The translations under genes were made by a program, and so were the position numbers. The notes beneath the pieces are model-generated. The model searched no databases and was not told the origin of the DNA. It saw only the letters and a list, made by a program, of their open reading frames with translations. DNA of 64,000 nucleotides from Polytrichum commune (taxonomy: Eukaryota > Streptophyta > Polytrichopsida > Polytrichales > Polytrichaceae). This document shows positions 1-12,569 of this stretch, piece by piece (position 1 is the stretch's first letter; each line of letters starts with the position of its first letter). The stretch covers positions 35,432,440-35,496,439 of the forward strand of contig OX485807.1 in the NCBI GenBank assembly GCA_950295325.1, given 5' to 3'.

Positions 1-2237
1 TGTACCCCAATCACGAGTTGTTAAAATAAGTGTGGTACCCTTGCTCCGATCCAAGACAACCATTGGTATAATGTCATCCACTTGAGCTTCATCCTTAACA
101 TCGTCCAAGATCAAAAGGGCTTTCTTTTTGTTCAACAATTCTTCCATCAATTTGTGCGCATGCACTAAATCCATGGCTTCTTTGTCCACGCCAAATTTTG
201 ATAGAATTTCATGTAGAATATTAAGCAAACTCCTACTTTTCAATTGTCCAACAAAGCATGAGGCATCGTATGTGGACTTCACATCATCAAATATGGCCTT
301 CGCCAGTGTGGTCTTCCCTATTCCACCCATACCGACAATACCCAAGGTATTCACTTCCTTGAGGTGATATTTCACTTTTGCAAGGTTGTTCTCGAGACTA
401 ACCACCGTTGGATCATTCAGTATTGTTCCATCAATCACCTATATATACAACACATAAATATATCAATAAACACTACTAAACCTTACCACCAAAAATGCAT
501 GCTCAACTTCATACATTCACAATAATAAATCAAAGCAATTAAAAATTTGAGAATAATTTATATAGTGAGCGCATTATAATGGAAGTGGCCATTTACCTTC
601 TCACAACCATGACTCGTTTCTTCTTTGCAACCTTTCAATGTTGTTGCCCTCTTTTGAAAAAACTTCCTAACTCCACCAAATTGTGGAACCATATTACTCA
701 AATATGTTCCCTTCATGAACATTTTTTTCAAGCCTATAAGTCTCTTGCAAATATTGGAGAAGGTTGGCCTTTGTAAAGGATCCTCCCTCCAACATTCCTC
801 GATCAATTTGGTAAGCTCCCCACAATTGATAGGTAGCTCTGGCCTTTCACCGTTCTTTATTTTTTGAAGAATTTCTCTCATATCATCTATGTGATGAAAT
901 GGCACCTTTTGTGAAAGGATCTCTGAACATGTCATACCAAAAGACCATACATCTGCTTGGAAAGGACATGCTATACGGGCTAGGTTTTTGTCCCTTTCCT
1001 CAAGTGCCATATACCTTGGTGTACCAACAATACATTTATCCTTTTGTATTTGCGGTTTGCTTTGAACTTCCAATTTTGAAGTGCCATAATCGATCAATTT
1101 GACATTGCAATGGTAAGGACTTGTATCCTTTGCTCCATCAATGGTCATGGAGCTTAAAAGCACATTGTCTGGCTTTAAGTCAAGATGGGCAACATGCATG
1201 TCATGAAGGTACCACATGCCACTTGCAATTTGAAGCATAACATCAATTGCAACAATATATGATAAGAATGTCTTATTGAGCTTCTCCAACATTTTTGTTA
1301 GAGTCATGTCCATCATCTCCATCACCAAATACAACTCCTTACCTTCTTTGTCTATTCCACAACAAAAGTATTTGATGAGGTTTGGGTGGCTCAAGCCTGC
1401 CAAGATCCCAACTTCTTTGCGAAATCCAGACAAATCCTCTGCAACCTTCACCTTTTTTGTTGCACTTGGTAATCCCAACCATTTTGATTTGTACACTGAT
1501 CCGGACGCACCATCACCCATTATTTCTCCAAGTGTAGGTTTTGGAAAGTCTTGAGGTATTTCCAAAGCATCCAATTCTCCACCTTTCACTTGTTGCAAGT
1601 CATATTTCAATCTCTTCAACAAATGCTTTGCTAATGTGTATTCTTTGGAGTCCTCGAGCGTACTTTCAAGTTTGTTCTGCAAGTCTTGTTCGTCGCATTC
1701 AATTTCCTTCAAAGTAGTCACATTAAAATCCTTACACATTGTGTAGTTTTGTGGATTTGTATGGTTTGTCAAATATATCTCATGCACTGCCTCCCAACAA
1801 CACTTCAAATCAAACACAAGTTCTCGAAAGGCCTCTTTGTTGTTTAATTGGAAAAGAGCTGCAGGGCACCAATCTCCACTCCCGCATTCATTGACCAATG
1901 CTCCCCCTTTTTGTATGATACGATGTAACTCCATCACCACAATCCTAACTTCAAAGGATGGCTTGATGCATGTGATCATCTCAATGATATTATGCATAGT
2001 TGTAGAAAGCTCTGTGACAAGATTTGTGCATTGTCTCTTATTCAACACATCATCTCGTTGAAGAATAATTTGCATTTTGATCATTTCTTCCTCTTTCCAT
2101 TGCAAAAATTCCAAAAACTCACATCGATGTGGTTTCTCTTTGTGAACAAGTGTCAAGAAGTATACGAAGCAAGCGATGATGAACCGCCAGAGCATTGAAA
2201 ATTTCTTCACCAATAATTGCCAAAGCTCGATGGCCAT
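1..2237 (-). CDS. Kinase-NB-ARC immune receptor (PNL-type), 5' part, truncated by window edge
   Basis: Exon 1 is 2237-597 and exon 2 is 438-1, continuing outside the window. The 158-bp intron (596-439) is gt...ag and phase 0, and the reading frame passes straight from kinase to NB-ARC. Residues 1-220 are helical, with a hydrophobic stretch at about 13-31; residues 40-160 resemble the N-terminal helical bundle of plant MLKL-like/MCA proteins. The kinase spans about 236-500: glycine loop GDGASGSV (241-248), candidate ATP lysine 261-264, HLDLKPDN (351-358), DYG (383-385), ALE in place of APE (411-413), DVWSFG (429-434) and the late Arg at 490. Exon 2 encodes the NB-ARC P-loop GMGGIGKTT, kinase-2 LLILDDV and the RNBS-B-like TTLILTTRDW. 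Family knowledge: kinase-NBS-LRR receptors are known from mosses and act as intracellular immune sensors. LRRs are expected beyond the edge but not seen. The ATG at 2237 is the first in the open frame. Confidence 0.9.
439..596 (-). other. Intron between kinase and NB-ARC exons
   Basis: On the minus strand the donor is GAGAAG|gtaaat and the acceptor is tatatag|GTGATTGAT. Splicing is phase 0 and removes the stop codon that would otherwise end the kinase frame at 558-560. The sequence is AT-rich, as usual for plant introns. Confidence 0.85.
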
Positions 2238-4799
2238 GATAGAATAAAACCTACATTTTACATCAATTTTTCCAAATTTTCATTCTATGACTTTTGTGAA
2301 CATACACAAAACCCATACTACCAATTTTACTTAGTACGAACAAATTATTTTAAACACCTTTGCAAATCACAATTATAAAATTCATTCTCATTGAGAATTC
2401 TTGGTCTGGGTAAGCCCTGAAATTTCAAAAAGAGATGGATAGTAGGCCAACAGAAAAGAAGCCTTCAAAAGAGCACATTTCATTTGTTCTCCTCATCTAA
2501 TTGTGCCCATAATTAAATCTTCATTCATTCTAATTCTCCCAACATAAATAACAAGGCCACATGTTTTTGTGTGAGCTCATTTATATTGCTTGGGGAAAAC
2601 AATTGTGGGAGTTCCCATGCAATCCAAAAACTCCTTGTATGCACCACTAATCATTAACAATGACTAACATAGGAAATCTAATGAGTAACATAGGCAACCT
2701 CCGCATACAAGCAATAAAACATGATATTAAGAACAAGAAACATAGATCCTACTCTCATCTACCATGATGAAGTTACATGACTCAAGTATTTTGCAAGCAC
2801 ATGATGCAAAGATTACCTAAATCAATTCAAACAATCAACCAAATATGTTGATCTAAATACTAATTGCATTAATGATTCTTATTACATATGATGCATTATA
2901 GAGTTCCATCAAAACTTTGAGCGGACAAATTGTTGTACATGTGACTTAGCCTAATGAATTTGGTTGCATTCACTTATATCTTTTGTATAATAATATGTCA
3001 AGGAAAATAGCATTGGAAAAGAAAAGTTCATGTCTTAGGGACTTCAAAGAACATTAAATCAAACATTCAATTTAATGACAAGGTTGTGGATGAAAAGTCA
3101 TTGAAATTTATTGGTTTTCATTGCGGAGGAGCCAAAAAGCATGCAAAGTAGGTGGCGTATATAAATTAATTATAAAGATTACTGAATGATCCTCATATGA
3201 TTCATCAACCAATACTAATGCATCCCAATCATCAAGCATCCTTTATCCATGTAGCATATTTAAGGTCTTTGCCCCTTATAATCATAAACCTATGTTACTT
3301 TAACACTAATGAACTTGTTTTTCCGTTGTACCCATAACTACATTATGCCTCTAAATAGTATGAGGCACCCTATTATCTTTATTGAACATAGCTTTTGAAA
3401 ATGAGAAAAAAAATTACAGTCAACATAAATTGAATATTTGTGAGCTAAGCCCCAAGATCCTCACATTCAGGACCTAGGAAATGAAAACTGAAGAGTAAAG
3501 TAAGGCATATGTGATTTGTGGATCACACAAACATGATGCATGGATGACTCCCTTTGTCCACACTACAAGGTTTAAAACATGACCATACTTTGCGACATTT
3601 TGTCACCAAGCAAATAGAAATCTCACTATGACTTTGTTCCAGTCAAATAATAGATAACTCAGCTCACATACTCCCATATGACAAAACACACATGCAAACT
3701 ACTTGAACATTCAACATGAAAGTGGTTGTAGGCTCACCTTGAAGTACTCTTGAATATTCTCCTCGATAGAAATTAGTCTTGTCGCCACGTTAGCTAAGCT
3801 CAATGAGCCTAAACACATAACAAACAAAAATATCACAATGAGTACACACAACCATTGGTATAATTGACATATTGTAATAAGAGTCAAAGAATTTCATAAA
3901 TTTGCATAATCTTATATTTTGTCTTCTCTATTCATCATACGCAAAGCCCTTGTTCAGCTTCTTATCATACTCTAGGAAGTCACCACAACCCCATGTTCCT
4001 CCTAACTTGAAAATAAGGTTGATTGTCCAAAACCTCACCAACTTGATTGAGAGGTGTTGAATGCAAGAGAAAAAGCCACAACATTTTCATATATATGTCA
4101 TTTTGAAATACTTGTAGCAAATTATGATGTTCTTTACCCTCAACAATAATTTTTTTAATTTTTTAGTATACTTAGTGCTAAAAATCATAGATATCATAAG
4201 CTACCCACTCAGTGGAATGTTGTTGCTCATTCAAAGGTTGTTAGAATTCTATGTTGTAGATTTCTCGAAAACATCAATTAAAGGTGTTTGGTCTAGCAAA
4301 ATGCAAGACATGATTGTTATTCTTCGGTCTTGCTAGGCAGCTCTACAACATTAAGCGCACAAGTTCTACACTAACTATTCATATGTATCAAGACATGCGA
4401 GTAACATTGACTTTCAAATGAAAATAGTTGAATCCTTGCATTCTAGGGTAAATATTACTCTATTAACATAGGTGATAAGCAAGGTAGGCACTTTGGTGTC
4501 AAAATGCTAAATTTTTCAATGTGACTCATGAACTTCTGTAGAGAATGGACACTTGATGTGGGGATGAGAATATAAATTCAACACCAAAGTTGCAAATTCT
4601 AACTGATGAAACATCCAAAAAGAAAGGTTAGGCATGAAAAATAGGGTCCAATATATTCATTGTAGATAAATTAAGCAAAAATGTACATATAATATAGGGT
4701 TTTTTTAAATAATGAAACATATATACATGTAAAATAACATCACATATAATGGCCTCTTTTATTTATTCATTACATGCAAAATGAAGTGGAAACAATTAC
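2238..4799. other. 5' flank of the kinase-NB-ARC gene; AT-rich, no complete gene
   Basis: The promoter and leader of the minus-strand receptor gene should lie here. A possible acceptor (aatgtag|GTTTT) sits just upstream of the start ATG, so a spliced leader is possible. One exon-like island at 3738-3808 is listed separately. Otherwise I see only short interrupted frames. Confidence 0.5.
3738..3808 (-). other. Exon-like island upstream of the receptor gene
   Basis: On the minus strand the sequence between acceptor gtgtttag| and donor AAG|gtgagcc is open and encodes an amphipathic peptide ending EENIQEYFK. Joined at the predicted leader acceptor next to 2237 it would put a stop in frame. It may therefore be an untranslated exon, an alternative first coding exon using another acceptor, or chance. 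Both splice signals are good; there is no homology evidence. Confidence 0.25.
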
Positions 4800-7700
4800 T
4801 AGGGGTATCGGGTCTAGGGTAGGGTATGTGCTAGTGGATGAAAAAAGGTAGTATTTTGTTGAAAAAACTTGGATGTATGACTTTGTAGGCCGGCTAGCTT
4901 GAACATTACTAAACCAACAATTCCAATGTGGAGTTATTGGTCAATTGGGGTAAAGTCAAAAAAATTGGTTACTTGGGGTATAAGGGAAAAAAAGCAGTAT
5001 AAGTAAAATAGGGTATTTTAAAATGATTCCCCCCAAAAAATTTAATTACAGATAGGGTGTATTAAAATACAAGCATTTACCTTTATTTTGAAAAATACCA
5101 GACCTTGTATTCTTTTTTGCAAGGTAATTAGCCCCTCGATAAATAGGTCTTGGGCGCACATGTATGCATTAATATAAGAGGGTGTGACCCCCCCGAGGAC
5201 ACATGTTGTGTCATATTTTGTATAAGAGATCCACATGTCTATGAGACGGAGCTACTTTCTAGAATTTCTAATTTGGTCAATTTGTTAGCAATATTGGTGT
5301 GTGGTCGGAAGAATTGAAGTTCAAATATGCGTGTGTGTCTCATGATAATGGAGAACCTAACGCCTACTTCAATGTACACTACCGGATTGTATCATGATAA
5401 TATATACAAGTGACCACTGAACTTGCAAATTTCAATTTTAAAATTGTGCATGGTCAGGATTATGATTGGTTGCTTCGAACGGATACAAACTAGACATTGT
5501 TCAAAATTTGCAGATATCACCCGATGTAGACACTTGTCAAAAAATTTGTTGGATTAGTGAACTTCATTCATGACAATTATATTTATCCTCAGAACCCTTT
5601 AGTTGCTTAATCCACATAAGACTACATTTTCCAATCGTAGACATAACCATTTAGTTTGTAGTCTAGCTCTTAGACTAGTGCTAAAGCCTACAAGAATTTT
5701 TTTACCTTAACTTGTTGTAGATCGACCAATTAATTGCATTTAGGCAACATTCATAAAGAGTTCCATGATCTTGATGCTCTACATTCTCTTAAGCAAGTAT
5801 TTAGGAATTCCTTCAAGTTTCATATTGAAGAACATACATGAACTTCCCATTTGTATGATTGCCCGCTTAAAAATGACATGCACCACTTAGATTGATATTT
5901 AAATGCTAAAATTTTAACCATTTAAAGATCCTTAATTATGCTTGTGAGATTGGACCAATTGGCATTGACTTGATTGCAATATTAAGTGTTGTAGAACCGC
6001 ATAACTTTGCAAAACAATAATGAACTCCACATATCACAATTCAGAGTGCTCAACCTTTTGCAAACTGTGACAATATGGAAAATGCATAAAACTCCAAGCA
6101 TGCGTGCCTAGAGCTAGCAAAAGAGGCAGTTAACGTGGTTCTACGACACCTATTTGCATTCCCCCGAATATATGTCATTGATTCCATTCAACAAAAGAGC
6201 ATGCAATTGCGACCCTTTTAAGCATCGGATCTCTAAAAAATCTTTTGAAATCGCGATACAAAAACATTTCAGCAGTTAAGTTCTTAGACACAGTCTAAAA
6301 TCTAAATATTGACTGCAAACTTTTGGTTGGAAACCACACCAAAAGAGAGAAGGAAAGTTTCCTTTTGTAGAAGTACATGCCGCTAGAAAAATGAAAACAC
6401 ATCATCTAAGCATAGCATGATAGAAAAGACTAAACTATGTGTAAAGACAAAGGATGAAGGTGTCGATGAAACCCTCATCACTCCAAAACCAACGACAGTC
6501 CAAAGGATTTTGATCGAATAAAAGACAATGACACAATACATTTAGTCCTTCTGGACTTCGACCCATGTTGTTATATAAGTTTCAAACTTGTACAAAATGC
6601 CAAAATAATGAGAAAGGAAGTAGGAGCTTACATGAATGATGAGGCTAGCGAAACTAGGGATGTTTGGCGCAAGATCATTGTAAGCAGATCTGTATCTTGA
6701 TGCAACAAAAAGCTTGCAGTAGACTTGCCATTCTCACACTCCCTACCTCTCACAATCTTCCACATCTACATCCTCTCGCTCTTAACAAAAAATCATAACT
6801 ATCTGCCTCCGCCAAGGAAGGAGCTGAAGCCCAACCTGAGACTCAAAGTGCAATGCAATTGGTCAATGTCTGATCAATCAGAGATGGCAAAGAGGAGTTC
6901 ACTTTGAAGTAGCTAGAAGACAAAGGCACAGGTTGGGCCAAGCCTCACACATTAGGTTCAGCATGTAAGCTTCGGAGGCTCAGCAACTTGGACAAAGAGT
7001 CGTGTGACTAAACTTATGAAGATGGCATGTCACTTAAGTGTAGTTGCAACTTGGTAGATGGGGCCACTTAATATATGGACCTTCATTATCCACATTGCCG
7101 CTCTTTCCTCCTCTTCACATATCCTAAAGTTCATCACCTCTATTCCCACACCCAAGATAATGGTGGGTGTACCAATATCACGTGCTAGATACTTCAAATT
7201 ATTGGCAACAATCGGGATCTAATTAAACCCAACATGCATCCCTTACACCAAAAAGAAGCTCATCTAACCACCTTAATCGAACTGCCCACTATAATGCTCT
7301 CAATGGCAGGAATCAAATCTCAAGAGATTGCCAGTTTAACACGGAATGATATAACATCACCACGGACAACAACTAAGCGTTTGAAACCTTCAAGTATGTC
7401 CCCACTTCATCACCATAGACTGCACCAATAATGAAGTTGCACCCAAAACTTATAAAATCGTCGATGTTGGTTGCATAGTCAAGACCTTGAATCAATACAA
7501 CAAGCATCATGTTTCCTCAAATGTTGTCCAATGTCCGAGTATTAAAATAGGCGTTACATCCAGTGGATCGTGTGTCTGCTCAATAGTGAGCAGCCTGGAT
7601 GCATGTTCTCGTGCTCAAGAGCCTGCAAAACACAGTTCTAGTGGATCAGATTGTAGATACCCACAAAATTCAAATGTATGATAAATTTCCTATTACTTTT

Positions 7701-8106
7701 GAGACTATTGCAAATATCCTAACTTGCTTGATGTTTCTCGATATGGAGTAAGAGAATTGCTTGGTTTTCCAACTTGCACAACAAAAGGGAGGCTTTGTTA
7801 GTAATAAGATCTTCAACAATCACTGTTATGTTGTTAGTCTATCAAAAATTAGTTTCATGGGTTATTTTGGAAATCACATGCTTGTCTCACCAACACACAC
7901 CAAACGGTTTCCAAAACCATATTGCCCACTGAAAATTGAGAGAGGAGGCACCTTCTATACCCCTTCCCACCCTCAACAATCAAGTGACCACAAACTTTGG
8001 AAGGTTGTTTCTCTATCCCAATAACCAACAACCAATGAATATATAGACATATATAAAAAATGACATGTGAAGATTTCATGGGTGCGATGAGCATATGGAA
8101 TGGGAT
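4800..8106. other. Intergenic, no recognisable gene
   Basis: AT-rich sequence with only short, unconserved-looking frames. At 5181-5197 the run ending in CCCCCCCGAG resembles the terminus of the 8.1-kb transposon family, but I found no partner end or target duplication. I see no RNA gene. Confidence 0.4.
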
Positions 8107-8350
8107 CACTATATTCGGAAATTGGAGATTTTTTCATGATTTTGAGACTACTTAAGAACATGGTTTTCAAATAAAGAACAACAAAAATTCAAATATATAA
8201 TTCAATGTGACTGAATAAATCAATTCGTGTGGGCGGCACTAACCAATTTGGCACAAATATATGTTATCACAATAAGAAATTGGACCAGATATTAAGCCAT
8301 TTGCATATATTTTTGAGACTTTTTAGAGTCTCCAATTAACGAATATAGTG
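8107..8350. mobile_element. MITE with CACTATATTCG terminal inverted repeats
   Basis: The left end reads CACTATATTCGGAAATTGG and the right end is its inverted counterpart (CCAATTAACGAATATAGTG). Similarity extends about 40 bp inwards, through the GTCTC/GAGAC motifs on each side. The 244-bp length and lack of a reading frame fit a MITE. The CACTA terminus suggests CACTA/EnSpm relatedness, but the flanking 3-bp duplication (GAT/ATT) is not convincing. Confidence 0.5.
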
Positions 8351-10726
8351 ATTGGGCCAAAAACTGTGAAAGCCGGTTCCTTATTGTTGGAAACATTTTA
8401 TGATGATTGTTCGCTTGCTTTGAATCATGCGTCTAGCTACACACAACACAATAGTAACATTATTTGAATTGTCAAAGGAGTGTGAGCAAAAATTTGAACC
8501 TACTTTGTCCTACCATGGTCACCACAAAGTTGAAATTTGTGCAATCAAGAAGCTATTGTGGCAAGTTGGGGTTCACGAGGAGATATGTCCAAATTTAAGC
8601 AAAATTTATACAAAGAGGAAGCCGCAAAATTTAGTGTCAGAATATTGAGTTGCTTACATTAAACATTTCTTGTTTTTAGGTTACAAGTGGCCCGCGCTAA
8701 CACAACATCAAAATCATCTAGACTCTTCCCTCTCCGTTATAACCTGCAAAAACACACAAACGAGTTCATTAATCTCTATTGGAAGGGTTCAACCCATCAA
8801 TAAATATCGTAGCTGGAGTGCGAGGAGACATACACAAACATTCAATTACAAAACTCAACAACCCTTATCTCCAAACCCACCACCAAAGACCTAATGAACC
8901 CCACATACATAATGATATAAAACACCACACGTGCCTGATTCTAAACCAAAAGAAAGCTAGACCACCAATGACCAAAGCGTTCAACATATAAGGCTCCGCT
9001 AGTTGAGATCCAACACCTGATTCTCACAACAAACATCAACATTCAAGTCGAACTCATAAGCACCGGATTCGAAATAGGAAAACTAAGTGGACCGCGATTC
9101 ACTACGTCCCCTCCAACAGATTTACGGTAGAGGAGCATGGCCATGGCGCTAATTCCACCTTTGAAAGCACTCTACTGCCACTACCCGATCTTAGAGGTCG
9201 ACTCATTCCTCAATGAACCTGTAAGTAGTCCAAAACTATAACTGCAACATCAAGTTTCTCAGAATACTATGTGCCTCCGCATCAGACTGTGTAAATCGCA
9301 CAAGTAATCGAACCACGACAGACCTCATCTATCATTTCGCATAAGAAGACAACAAGCTTGTCTCACAAATGGAACCCTCCGCCCACAAGCACAAAGATAT
9401 ATCCAGGGAAGAAGGCAGTACCTGCGTTCTCTATGAAGCTTCAATTGCAAGGGCTCACTTAAGTTGCACAAGATGGATCCGGCAATGCAGACAGCTTAGA
9501 TATCTATTACTTACGACATCACTTGGGAAGGAGAGCACACTCCACTACATGCAGTGTCTGGAAGGTGATTTGCAAGCCTTTTGTGAGGAGTTCTAACTTA
9601 AGTACAGTAGCAAAGCTAACTTCCGGGCACAACCACACTACGAAATAGCAATAGTGTCATATGGTATTTAATGTCACCGTGGTAACTATTTGGAGGACAC
9701 TTCTCATGAATAAGTGAACAAATACTGTCTTGGGTGCTGGATGAGTTCATCCATTGGTCATAACCCTACCTTCTCTCGTCAGCGACTTGTGATGAAATAT
9801 TGTCATGGATGACTGAAATGTGAGTGAAATTTCACTTACTAAGTGACATGAATTGCAACACTGTAAATCTATAATCTCCAAACAATCTAATGTTGGGTTA
9901 ACATTTAGTGTCGTGACGCTATACTGCAGTTACCAATTAGTGTTGAGCAAGACAATTAGAATTGATGACGCTAAATATTGTATTTAGTGTGGTGTAGTCG
10001 GAGGAAGGCGGACTAAATGCACACTTATACACATTTGATTGTGTGTATAAGTTACGCAATCGTGTAGTCCACAACATTATTAAGCCATGTGGGTCGGTTC
10101 CATGACCCTAGACTATGTCAATTATATTTCATGAGTCTTTGAACAATGTGGGAATATTTATTTGCTATTTGTACATTCACGACAAACTTTGGGTGGAGTT
10201 ATTCTTCCCGCACTATGCGTAGATATCATTGTTCATCCCAATGATATTCGTAGGATTCATTGTTCATCTCGGTAATGTTCCTTGAAATTGTTATTCTTAG
10301 TAAAACTATCATTGAAAATGCAGACACTATTCACAATATTCGTAATATTCATATTGGAACTATTCATGTTGACATTATTCATTATTCATTCCGGTGCTAG
10401 TTTCTTCTTATTCTTTAAAGTTTCTTTTCATTAAGGTAAGATAGTGGAGGCCCATTGTTAGATGATGAACATAGAATGAAACACGATCATGCAACTAAAT
10501 AATGGGTAGTTAGAAGCTTCTTGCACGATCTGATTTTGACCCAAGGTAGTTGACGTGGGTAAAGAGGCAACCTATACACAAAGGCAACTTAATTGCACAT
10601 ATCAATGTGCGCTAAATAGTCCTATTAGTGTGGGTGAAGAATTAGAGTGGAAATAATTAGTGTGGGCCACTCCAATTGTCTAGCGGGGTGAAAATAATAT
10701 GGGTTTGCCTCGGCCACAACGTGAAT
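8351..10726. other. Intergenic; degenerate repeats only
   Basis: No gene recognised. Around 10170-10440 there are loosely repeated CATTGTTCATC-like units. The stretch 10610-10725 shares about 110 bp of recognisable similarity with 59870-59990, so both belong to some dispersed repeat. Confidence 0.4.
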
Positions 10727-11233
10727 CACTACTAGAAAAGGTGGGTCAAGGGGACACCAAAATGACATCGAGACGACACCGTTCTAGCCAATTTAACAAA
10801 CATTAGATTTGAAGTAGGGGTAGCCTTGGACATGTCGAACCCATGTCATCTTGGACACGGTCTTGTTGCTAGGGTGGGAATAAGTGTACGCTTAAATCAC
10901 GGTGCATTCATCTAGGAGGTCTACAAGGTTGATTAATTAAGTGTTAGAGTCTGCATACATTTCTAGGCCTCCGCTTCTCCATTCACTATGGGCAAACCTA
11001 TTTCTACCAACAAGCATTCTTCAAAACTCACAATTACCACTGACGGTAACTTGCATGGAGTTAAAAAAGAAATGGACCGATCGTCAAGTAACACGATTGT
11101 GTGGTAATACATGTCTTCCTCCGGTAAAAAAATTACACTAAATATAATAGTTATTTCAGTTACTATTTGGCATTATGCAATGCTATATCTTTTTATCATT
11201 GAAGTAACTTTCTACCAAGTAAAGTTGTTACCA
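10727..11233. mobile_element. Possible CACTA-type terminus and adjoining sequence
   Basis: CACTACTAGAAAAG at 10727 matches the typical plant CACTA/EnSpm end (CACTACAAGAAAA-like). No matching inverted end was found within this stretch, so only a terminus-like motif is supported. Confidence 0.25.
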
Positions 11234-11550
11234 CACTAGTAGAAAACTATGCGAAAAAGAACCGCAGTCGTTTTCCCATTGTGGTTCTTTTGACCACCCC
11301 GATCTTCAGTCACTAAACGACTACAAATTTTTCTTTTTCGTTTTGTGACTGTAATTTTACAACTTTCGGGGCATGTAATGTACCATTGGGAAGGAAATTT
11401 CAAGACTTTTCCAATAGTTTATTACAAGCCACCAAATTCCTAACATTTCAGTTGGTAACCGAAAAAAACAAACATGCAGTCGTTTAGTGACCGCAAAGCA
11501 GGCTGGTCAAAAGAACTGCGGTTCTTTTCGCAATAGTTTTCAATTGATAT
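11234..11550. mobile_element. CACTA-like MITE with long inverted repeats
   Basis: The left arm begins CACTAGTAGAAAACTATGCG and continues through AAGAACCGCAG, then CTTTTGACCA and CACTAAACGACT. The right arm carries the inverted counterparts of all these blocks in the same order, ending near 11550 in a degraded terminus. The arms are about 85-90 bp around a roughly 140-bp centre. No coding capacity. Confidence 0.55.
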
Positions 11551-11564
11551 AGTTCGCATAGATT

Positions 11565-11860
11565 GAATGCAACTAAGTCTAATAATTTTTTATTAATCCT
11601 AATTAATCCTAATTAATCCTATTCAAGCCCAATTAAATCAGAAAATATGAGTACCAAATTAATTAACCCTATTTAATTATAAAATGTACTTACTAGAATT
11701 AATCATGATTTAAATGGAATTAACTCCAGTAAATATAACTTATGATTAATTAGGCTTAATTAATTTGGTGAGCATATTTTCTGATTTAATTGTGCTTAAT
11801 TAGGATTAATTAGAATATATTAGACTTAGTTGCATTTAATCTTACTTAACCAGTTTAAAT
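11565..11860. repeat. Large AT-rich imperfect inverted repeat
   Basis: The left arm (from GAATGCAACTAAGTCTAATA, about 11570) and the right arm (inverse ending near 11842) pair over about 120 bp, including TTAATCCTAATTAA runs and a shared CAATTAAATCAGAAAATATG block. It begins immediately after the CACTA-like MITE. It may be an independent foldback element. Confidence 0.5.
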
Positions 11861-12265
11861 GCATATGAAAACTTTGTGATAGTAGAAGGTATTAACTATA
11901 TTATATATTATATAAAAATATTCAAAAAAATAAAAATCATTCATTTTAGTTTCATTTTAGAATGACAAAGTCCCTTTCAATTGTAAGTGACAAAAATTAT
12001 AACCTGAGTGCTAATGAGGATTTTGTAATATTTTTGACTTCCAAGTTAATTACATGCTTTATTGGCGGTTTCATTTTGAAAATGAAATCTAGTCAATTGC
12101 TTATTTACTCAATGGAAGTGAACATATATATTGGATTTGAGACCTTGAAAATGAAGTGCACTCAATATGGGATTTGTGGACAAGTAGCCTTCAAAAATGC
12201 AAGTCGGGCGGGCGGGCAACAGTTTTCGGTAGGTGCAGAAAAAATGACGGGCGGCTGCCCCTGAC

Positions 12266-12559
12266 AGAATATTCCCCCTCCCCCCCCCCCCCGAGAAGTT
12301 CGTCGGGGGTATTTAACGTCCTCCCTTATTTTCATGGGTTATGGTATTTCTACCGAGACACAGCACGAGGCACAACTATTCCCACATGGACTGTACTCAG
12401 GCCTCGTTGCCATGCTATATATATATATATATATGCTTCCAGTCTTCTCGCCATCGCCACAAGTCACACACCGGGGGTTGGGCGTTCTTTCCAACCACAT
12501 TGCGCTTTGTCCACTTCACGGTCAAGGGAGACGGTTCCTTTCCGTAGACCGTGTCATCC
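12266..12559. other. C-tract, (TA)n microsatellite and flank
   Basis: A C-rich tract at about 12270-12293 ends in CCCGAG, faintly like the 8.1-kb transposon terminus but without a partner. A (TA)n tract lies at about 12415-12434. The overlapping small frames here arise from simple sequence and are not called as genes. Confidence 0.4.
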
Positions 12560-12569
12560 AAATATTTCA

